NCBI RefSeq assembly: GCF_003054285.1
Contig: NZ_QBKS01000002.1
Coordinates: 62,001 to 126,000, forward strand
DNA length: 64,000 nt
Reading direction: 5' to 3'
DNA from: Litoreibacter ponti
GTDB taxonomy: Bacteria; Pseudomonadota; Alphaproteobacteria; Rhodobacterales; Rhodobacteraceae
Shown: positions 58,847 through 64,000 of the stretch, in pieces
How the letters are laid out: each line of letters begins with the position of its first letter
Position numbering within the stretch: the stretch's first letter is position 1
The notes under the pieces: model-generated
Told to the model about the DNA's origin: nothing
What the model saw: the letters and a program-made list of their open reading frames with translations, nothing else
Database searches by the model: none
Program-made: the position numbers and the translations under genes

Positions 58847-60234
58847 ACCAGCAGCGCCGCCGCCAGTCCCAGGAAGGCGAAGAAGCCCACCACATCCGTC
58901 ACCGTCGTCACAAACGCGCCCGAGGCCAGCGCGGGGTCGACGCCCAGCTTGTCTAACACCACAGGCACCAGGATCCCAGCCAAGGCGGCCACCATCAGGT
59001 TGACCACCATCGCCACGGCGATCACCAATCCCAACGCAGGCGTGCCAAACCACAATATGCCGATAACCCCCATGATCACGGCAAAGATCGCACCGTTCAA
59101 CATGCCTGCCACGGTCTCCCGCCGAACGACGCGCCATAGGTTGGACCCGGTCAGATCCCGCGTCGCGATGGCACGCACCGCCACCGTCAGGCTTTGCGTG
59201 CCCGCGTTGCCGCCCATCGAGGCCACAATCGGCATCAGCACCGCCAAGGCCACGACTTGCGCCAGAATTTCCTCGAACTGCGCAATCACCAGCGAGGCCA
59301 GGATCGCGGTCGCAAGGTTCACCGCCAGCCACGGGAAGCGCTGTCGCACGGTATCGAGCGTCCGGTCCGACAGGCTTTCCTCGCCGCTAACGCCCGCGAG
59401 GCGCAGGATGTCTTCCTCCGCCTCTTCGTCCAGCACGACCATGGCGTCGTCAATCGTGATCACCCCCACCAGCCGGTTGTCCTCGTCCACTACGGGGGCC
59501 GAGATCAGATGGTATTGGTTGAACGCGTAGGCGACTTCGGACTCAGGCTGGGTCACCGGGATTGCGCGGAAGCTGTCCTCCGTCAGAGTGCGAAGCTTGG
59601 TCTGGCGCGGCGCGCCAAGCAGCTTGCCCAAGGTCACGTAGCCCGTGGGGTGATAGACCGGGTCGACCAGAATGATGTGATAGAACTGCTCCGGCAGATC
59701 GTCTTCGGCCCGCAGGAAATCGATGGCCTGGCCCACGTTCCAATCCTCCGGCGCCACGACCAGCTCGCGCTGCATCAGACGCCCGGCGGAGAACTCCGGA
59801 TAGCTCAGCGCCTGCTCGACCGCGGCCCGGTCGGCATCTTCCAGCACGTCGAGAATGGCCTGCTGCTGAGCCTCTTCCATGTCCTCGACAAGGTCGACGA
59901 CATCATCAGATTCCAGCTCCCGCACCGCTTCGGTCAGCACACCCTCGGGCAGGTAGCCGATCACCTCTTCGCGCAGGTTTTCATCCAGCTCCGACAGGAT
60001 TTCGCCGTCGATGCCCATGGACCAGAGCGACAGCAGCGCCCGGCGCTCAGGCCCGCCGATCTGTTCCAAGAGGTCGGCAATGTCGGCGGGGTGCAGCGGC
60101 TCGAGTAGCGTGTCGAGCGTGCGCGCTTCCATCGCGTCGATCGCGTCAAGCACCTTGTCCGTCAGGCCGCGCTCCAGCGCGTATCCCTCGTCACCTTGCT
60201 CCGGAGCCTGCTGTTCTGGCGCTTGATCAGACAT
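58843..60234 (-). CDS. mgtE: Magnesium transporter MgtE
   Basis: 463 residues: N-terminal helical domain (LEPLHPADIADLLEQI), two CBS domains (about 140-260), then five transmembrane helices with RFPWLAVNLATAI and the signature MPIVASMGGNAGTQSLTVAVRAIA. Inner-membrane Mg2+ channel gated by cytosolic Mg2+. The ATG at 60,234 is chosen over an upstream in-frame start. Convergent with the GspL-GspC-like gene (4-nt overlap). Confidence 0.96.
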   Translation of the reverse strand: MSDQAPEQQAPEQGDEGYALERGLTDKVLDAIDAMEARTLDTLLEPLHPADIADLLEQIGGPERRALLSLWSMGIDGEILSELDENLREEVIGYLPEGVLTEAVRELESDDVVDLVEDMEEAQQQAILDVLEDADRAAVEQALSYPEFSAGRLMQRELVVAPEDWNVGQAIDFLRAEDDLPEQFYHIILVDPVYHPTGYVTLGKLLGAPRQTKLRTLTEDSFRAIPVTQPESEVAYAFNQYHLISAPVVDEDNRLVGVITIDDAMVVLDEEAEEDILRLAGVSGEESLSDRTLDTVRQRFPWLAVNLATAILASLVIAQFEEILAQVVALAVLMPIVASMGGNAGTQSLTVAVRAIATRDLTGSNLWRVVRRETVAGMLNGAIFAVIMGVIGILWFGTPALGLVIAVAMVVNLMVAALAGILVPVVLDKLGVDPALASGAFVTTVTDVVGFFAFLGLAAALLV

Positions 60235-60340
60235 GGGCGGCAAACCTCTCAGCAAAGGGCGTGATGCGTCCCTGATAACCTGTCGAACGGCAAGGATATA
60301 GCCGCAATCTGCAATTCCCTTCGCGCCGTCCGCACGCTAG

Positions 60341-61639
60341 ATGGAAGCGATGACTGCAAAGAGCCATATCCTGCTGGGCCAGACACTTAGCTTCGACGGC
60401 GACCCGTTCAATGACCCGGGTGCCCCGCGCCACGAGACCCGTGGTGCGGTCGTGGTCGAAGACGGCGTGATCACTTCCACGGGCCCCGCCGACACAATCC
60501 AGCGCCCGGCGGGCGCACAGGTGCACGACTACGGCGAAAAGCTGATCACGGCAGGCTTCATCGATGCCCATATGCACTACCCGCAGACCGCGATGATCGC
60601 GAGCTGGGGCAAGCGACTGATCGACTGGCTCAATGATTACACCTTCCCCGAAGAAGCCCGTTTCGGTGATCGCGCCTACGCACAGGAGATTGCCGCGCGC
60701 TATTTCGATCTCGCGCTCGCCCATGGCACGACGACTTCCGTCAGCTATGCGACGATCCACCCCGAAAGTGTCGACGCCTACTTCACAGAGGCCCAGCGCC
60801 GCGGCCTGCGCGCGCTCACGGGCAAAACCTGCATGGATCGCAACGCGCCCGACGATCTGCGCGATACGGCGCAAAGTGCCTATGACGACAGCAAGGCGTT
60901 GCTTGAGACATGGCATGGTCGCGACAGGCTCGGCTATGTGATCACGCCGCGCTTTTCGCCCACGTCAACTCCGGAGCAACTTGAGGCACTCGGCGCGCTC
61001 TGGGCCGAGCATACCGATTGCCTGATGCAGACCCACATCTCCGAGCAAGTCGAGGAGATCGCATGGGTGCACGACCTTTTCCCCACCGCGCGGGACTATC
61101 TCGACACCTACGAGGCCCACGGCCTGCTTGGCACCCGCGCCCTTTACGGCCATGCGATCCACCTGACCGAGCGCGAGGAAGCCCGGATCAAGGAGGTCGG
61201 CGCGGGCCTTGTGCACTGCCCCACGTCCAACACCTTCATCGGCTCTGGCCTGTTCGAGACCGCTCGCCTCAAATCCGCAGGCCATCGCGTGGGGCTTGCC
61301 ACAGACACCGGCGGCGGATCGTCTTTCTCGATGCTGCGCACCATGGCCGCCGCCTACGAGCTCAGCCAGTTGCGGGGCACCGCGCTGCATCCGTCGCAGC
61401 TGATGTGGCTGGCGACCTGCGGTTCGGCGGACGTTCTCCATTTGAGAGATAAAATCGGCAATCTTGCACCGGGAATGGAGGCCGATCTCGTGGTGCTTGA
61501 CCTGCACTCCACAGCTGCTATTGCCCAACGCGCCGCCCGTGCAAACGATATCTGGGAGGCCGTCTTCCCAACCATCATGATGGGCGACGATCGGGCCATT
61601 TCGGCCGTGTGGGTAGGAGGTAGACCATGTCTGGATTGA
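60341..61639 (+). CDS. guaD: Guanine deaminase
   Basis: 432-residue amidohydrolase converting guanine to xanthine. Metal ligands: GFIDAHMHYPQ (HxH), QTHISEQ, GHAIHLTERE and the Asp of LATDTGGGSSFSML. TSNTFIGSGLF is typical of GuaD. A second ATG 9 nt downstream (60,350) is an equally good start. Overlaps the next gene by 13 nt. Confidence 0.94.
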   Translation: MEAMTAKSHILLGQTLSFDGDPFNDPGAPRHETRGAVVVEDGVITSTGPADTIQRPAGAQVHDYGEKLITAGFIDAHMHYPQTAMIASWGKRLIDWLNDYTFPEEARFGDRAYAQEIAARYFDLALAHGTTTSVSYATIHPESVDAYFTEAQRRGLRALTGKTCMDRNAPDDLRDTAQSAYDDSKALLETWHGRDRLGYVITPRFSPTSTPEQLEALGALWAEHTDCLMQTHISEQVEEIAWVHDLFPTARDYLDTYEAHGLLGTRALYGHAIHLTEREEARIKEVGAGLVHCPTSNTFIGSGLFETARLKSAGHRVGLATDTGGGSSFSMLRTMAAAYELSQLRGTALHPSQLMWLATCGSADVLHLRDKIGNLAPGMEADLVVLDLHSTAAIAQRAARANDIWEAVFPTIMMGDDRAISAVWVGGRPCLD

Positions 61640-62013
61640 CGGCGTATCGGCGCATTCTGGCAATTGCCTTCCTAATGATCGGTCTGATCTCGATCTTCGC
61701 GCCCGCCCGGTTTGCCAGCCTCTACGGCCTCGATTTTGCCAGCCCGGTTGGTGCTGCCAGCCTTGCCGCGATCTTGGGCGGCGGAGAGCTGGCAATCGGT
61801 CTGGCGTTGGCCGCGCCGCGCTATGTCGGGCTGACTGAGACGGGCATCATTCGGTTCGTGGCGTTGTTGCTCGCTTGTGTCGCGGCGACACGGCTGCTTT
61901 GGCTTGCGGTCTTCGGTGTCTGGTCCGTCGGCATCCTCGCCGAGCTTGCGCTAGAGCTTATCGTGATCGGCCTTGCGATCTGGCTCCTGCGTGGACGGAC
62001 TGTGCCGGCCTGA
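61627..62013 (+). CDS. DUF4345-like four-helix membrane protein
   Basis: 128 residues with four predicted transmembrane helices (ILAIAFLMIGLISIFAP; AASLAAILGGGELAIGLAL; IRFVALLLACVAATRLLWL; ILAELALELIVIGLAIWLL). The ATG overlaps the guaD stop region by 13 nt in another frame, and a GGAGG lies before it. Resembles DUF4345 proteins of unknown role. Confidence 0.7.
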   Translation: MSGLTAYRRILAIAFLMIGLISIFAPARFASLYGLDFASPVGAASLAAILGGGELAIGLALAAPRYVGLTETGIIRFVALLLACVAATRLLWLAVFGVWSVGILAELALELIVIGLAIWLLRGRTVPA

Positions 62014-62025
62014 GCGAGGGACTGC

Positions 62026-62481
62026 TCAGCACCCGTCGCGGCCGAAGACCAGAACCCAGTGATTTCCGGGTCCCCGGGCGGCCCCGAACGCCCGCGCCTC
62101 ACGCGACAGGTTATTGCGGCGATGCCCCGGGCTTGCCATCCAGGACGCCATGGCCGCGGCAGCGCTCGGCTGGCCTTGGGCGATGTTTTCGGCGACGTAG
62201 CAATACCCAAAGCCTTGCGCCTGCACCCGGTCAGACACTTGCGAGCCACCGCTGCCGGTGTGGCTGAACCGACCCGTGCGCGCCATATCCGTGGCATGCG
62301 CCTGAGCTGCCGCAACGAGCCGCGCGTCGCGCGCAAGCGGCGGAAGCCCTCGCGCCGTCCGCTCCGCGTTCAGCAAAGCGCCGAGTTCGCCCTGCGTGGC
62401 GACTGGCACTGTGACGACAGGCTCCTCTGGCGTACACCCCAGAAGGACCGTGAGTAGAACTGTACCAAGGAACATCCGCAT
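62026..62481 (-). CDS. CAP/SCP-domain lipoprotein
   Basis: 151 residues from the ATG with AGGAGAG upstream. Signal peptide with lipobox (TVLLGC, Cys about residue 16), then a CAP domain: LNAERTARGLPPLARDARLVAAAQAHATDMA, SHTGSGG, GYCYVAENIAQG, WMASPGHRRNNL and NHWVLVFG. The family occurs in envelope and spore-coat proteins; role here unknown. It follows the 8-oxoguanine deaminase gene by 10 nt. Confidence 0.9.
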   Translation of the reverse strand: MRMFLGTVLLTVLLGCTPEEPVVTVPVATQGELGALLNAERTARGLPPLARDARLVAAAQAHATDMARTGRFSHTGSGGSQVSDRVQAQGFGYCYVAENIAQGQPSAAAAMASWMASPGHRRNNLSREARAFGAARGPGNHWVLVFGRDGC

Positions 62482-62491
62482 CGCAGCTCTC

Positions 62492-63835
62492 CTACAGGCT
62501 TTCGGCCAGCTTCCCGGCCAGCGCGTTTTGGCGCGCGATTGTCGCCGACAGGTCGAGCGTTTCAAATTGGCCGTCGCGGATCACCACGCGGCCTTCGACA
62601 ATCAGATCCCGCACGCGGGTCGGACCAGCCAGCAGCAAGGCGGCAGGATCCCATGACCCCGCGCTCTCGATGCCGCTGACATCCCAGATCGCGATATCGG
62701 CGCGGTAGCCCTCGCGCAGCTGCCCACATTCGCCGCCACGACCCAGCACTTGTGCGCCGCCGCGGGTCGCAATTTCGAGCGCCTCGCGCGCGGCCATCGC
62801 ATCTGCCCCGCGTGCGACGCGCTGCAACAGCATCGTCTGCCGGGCCTCCGCCACCAGATTGCCCGCGTCATTCGAGGCCGAGCCATCGACGCCCAGGCCG
62901 ACCGGCACGCCCGCATCGCGCATCGCCCGCACCGGAGCGATGCCCGAGCCGAGCCGGCAATTGGAGCACGGGCAATGGGCCACGCCGGTCTTGGTGCGCG
63001 CGAACAAATCAATCTCGCGGCCATCCAGCTTGACGCAATGGGCGTGCCAGACGTCATCCCCGACCCAGCCCAGATCTTCGGCGTATTGTCCGGGGCGGCA
63101 GCCGAAGGTCTCCAGCGAGTAGGCGATGTCTTCGTCATTCTCTGCCAGATGAGTGTGGAGCATCACGCCCTTGTCGCGCGCCAGAAGGGCCGTTTCACGC
63201 ATCAGGTCGCGCGACACCGAGAAGGGCGAACATGGCGCGAGGCCCACCCGCACCATCGCACCTGCGCTGTCATCATGGAACCGGTCCACCAGCCGGATGC
63301 AATCGTCGAGAATTGCGCGCTCATCTTCGACCAGATCATCGGGCGGCAGGCCACCGCCGCTCTCGCCAATGGACATGGAGCCGCGTGTCGCGTGAAAGCG
63401 CAGGCCGACCTCGCCCGCCGCGGCAATCGTGTCATCAAGGGTCGCGCCACCGGGATAAAGATAAAGATGATCCGAGGTCATCGTGCAGCCCGACAGTGCC
63501 AGCTCCGCCAACCCGACCTTGGCCGAGGTAAAGATCTCCTCCGGCCCGAACCGCGCCCAAATTGGATAGAGCGTCTGCAGCCAGCCAAATAGAAGCGCGT
63601 CCTGCCCGCCGGGCACCGCGCGTGTCAGCGTCTGGTAGAGATGGTGATGGGTGTTAACCAAGCCGGGTGTGACGACGCAGCCCGCTGCGTTGATGGTGGT
63701 GCCGGTGCTCTCGAGCCCATGACCGACGCCCACAATGACACCATCGCGCACCCGAATGTCCGCATCCGCAAGCTCTTGGCGCGCGTCGTTCATAGTCAGG
63801 ATCGTGTGTGCCCCGCGGATCAGCAGCTCAGACAT
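62492..63835 (-). CDS. 8-oxoguanine deaminase-like amidohydrolase (TrzN/AtzB cluster)
   Basis: 447 residues. Metal ligands: VTPGLVNTHHHLYQTL (HxH type), LHTHLAENDED, HAHCVKLDGREI and GLGVDGSASNDAGNLVAEAR. HCPCSNCRLGSGIAPVRAMRDAGV is typical of the subgroup that deaminates 8-oxoguanine and related purines. ATG at 63,835 chosen. Overlaps the phosphatase gene upstream by 8 nt. With guaD it would handle normal and oxidised guanine. Confidence 0.88.
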   Translation of the reverse strand: MSELLIRGAHTILTMNDARQELADADIRVRDGVIVGVGHGLESTGTTINAAGCVVTPGLVNTHHHLYQTLTRAVPGGQDALLFGWLQTLYPIWARFGPEEIFTSAKVGLAELALSGCTMTSDHLYLYPGGATLDDTIAAAGEVGLRFHATRGSMSIGESGGGLPPDDLVEDERAILDDCIRLVDRFHDDSAGAMVRVGLAPCSPFSVSRDLMRETALLARDKGVMLHTHLAENDEDIAYSLETFGCRPGQYAEDLGWVGDDVWHAHCVKLDGREIDLFARTKTGVAHCPCSNCRLGSGIAPVRAMRDAGVPVGLGVDGSASNDAGNLVAEARQTMLLQRVARGADAMAAREALEIATRGGAQVLGRGGECGQLREGYRADIAIWDVSGIESAGSWDPAALLLAGPTRVRDLIVEGRVVIRDGQFETLDLSATIARQNALAGKLAESL

Positions 63836-64000
63836 GACGGGCCAGAATTTCAAGTACCGCGGCGTGCATTTCGGGCGAGGCAGCGGCCACCGCCGTGCCC
63901 CCCTGATCCGCGGGCGCGCCCTGCCAGTCGGTGACCACGCCCCCGGCGGCCTCGACGACGCCGATGGGGCCTTGGATATCGTAGGGTGCGAGCCCCGCCT
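63828..64000 (-). CDS. Inositol-monophosphatase-family protein, C-terminal part (possible histidinol-phosphatase HisN)
   Basis: The last 57 residues are visible; the rest lies beyond the right edge. LAPYDIQGPIGVVEAAGGVVTDWQG is the C-terminal signature of the IMPase family, with the Asp/Glu arrangement of the HisN-type histidinol-phosphatase found in Rhodobacterales. If so, it would supply the phosphatase step missing from the monofunctional hisB of this window. Stop overlaps the deaminase start by 8 nt. Confidence 0.75.
   Translation of the reverse strand, partial: AGLAPYDIQGPIGVVEAAGGVVTDWQGAPADQGGTAVAAASPEMHAAVLEILARHV

Noticed and set aside
1..64000. Mobile elements, CRISPR arrays, prophage or defence islands
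   Set aside because: No transposase, integrase, repeat-spacer array, phage structural gene or known defence gene was seen. The lysozyme-like protein at 31,384 and the RTX protein stand alone among chromosomal genes, and the tRNA genes have no integrase or direct-repeat att site beside them.

Overview
The window reads as a chromosomal segment of a Rhodobacterales alphaproteobacterium, most likely a marine Roseobacter-group member. Supporting signs are the high GC content, a dcw cluster beginning mraZ-rsmH-ftsL-ftsI, a DUF1127 gene followed by CCUCCUCCC-loop sRNA hairpins, a VPLPA-type C-terminal sorting signal, an RTX-Hint protein, and a complete choline/choline-O-sulfate to glycine-betaine operon. 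There is no phage, insertion sequence, integrase, rRNA operon or CRISPR array. Nearly all of it is densely packed core genome, with many 1-8 nt gene overlaps.

Layout. (1) 1-13.5 kb, minus strand: the division/cell-wall cluster mraZ, rsmH, ftsL, ftsI, murE, murF, mraY and murD. Four genes of no obvious cell-wall role sit between mraY and murD (aminotransferase, SDR, TPR membrane protein, CHMI-like tautomerase). The leader upstream of mraZ (12,940-13,525) holds two oppositely oriented arrays of 10-bp-spaced TGGG motifs, matching MraZ boxes, plus inverted repeats and a perfect DnaA box. (2) 13.5-16.0 kb: a small glyoxalase-superfamily protein, the Mrp/ApbC Fe-S carrier ATPase, then a DUF1127 gene with five downstream CcsR/cuckoo-type hairpins. 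(3) 16.0-18.6 kb: an Lrp regulator divergent from a LysE exporter and a 2OG-Fe(II) oxygenase, then a VPLPA-CTERM protein. (4) 18.6-27.9 kb: uvrD, a HAD protein that has lost its nucleophile motif, and betA-betB-GST-betC-betI with a 20-bp palindromic operator.

(5) 27.9-41.9 kb: transporters and housekeeping genes. These are a DMT permease, argO/argP, yebC, a lysozyme-like secreted protein, two convergent SLC13/TrkA-C transporters, a second DMT permease, ymdB, a 5-formyl-THF cyclo-ligase, a VOC protein, a GNAT, a TerB-J-domain protein, an EEP-family phosphohydrolase and a small secreted protein. (6) 41.9-44.4 kb: tRNA-Gly(GCC) and a large RTX-Hint protein. (7) 44.6-49.6 kb: hisB-hisH, hisA and hisF-hisE, interleaved with opposite-strand genes for small envelope proteins; a probable histidinol-phosphatase-type gene runs off the right edge. 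(8) 49.6-64 kb: MFS transporter, glycosyltransferase, tRNA-Tyr(GTA), rlmB, a candidate terminator-ended sRNA, a CoA-binding protein, metY, a large single-pass protein with a GspL/PilM-like N-terminus and a GspC/PilP-like C-terminus, mgtE, and a purine-deaminase group (guanine deaminase and 8-oxoguanine-deaminase-like) around a CAP-domain lipoprotein.

The main functional themes are peptidoglycan precursor synthesis and septation, osmoprotectant synthesis from choline and choline sulfate, amino-acid export, histidine biosynthesis and purine salvage. The observations most worth following are the DUF1127-sRNA array (related to the known Rhodobacter CcaF1/CcsR system but with an extra hairpin), the double MraZ-box leader, the GspL-GspC-like fusion, the catalytically gutted HAD protein beside the bet operon, and the candidate sRNA at about 53.63-53.72 kb. 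All functional calls come from reading the sequence; no database search was run.
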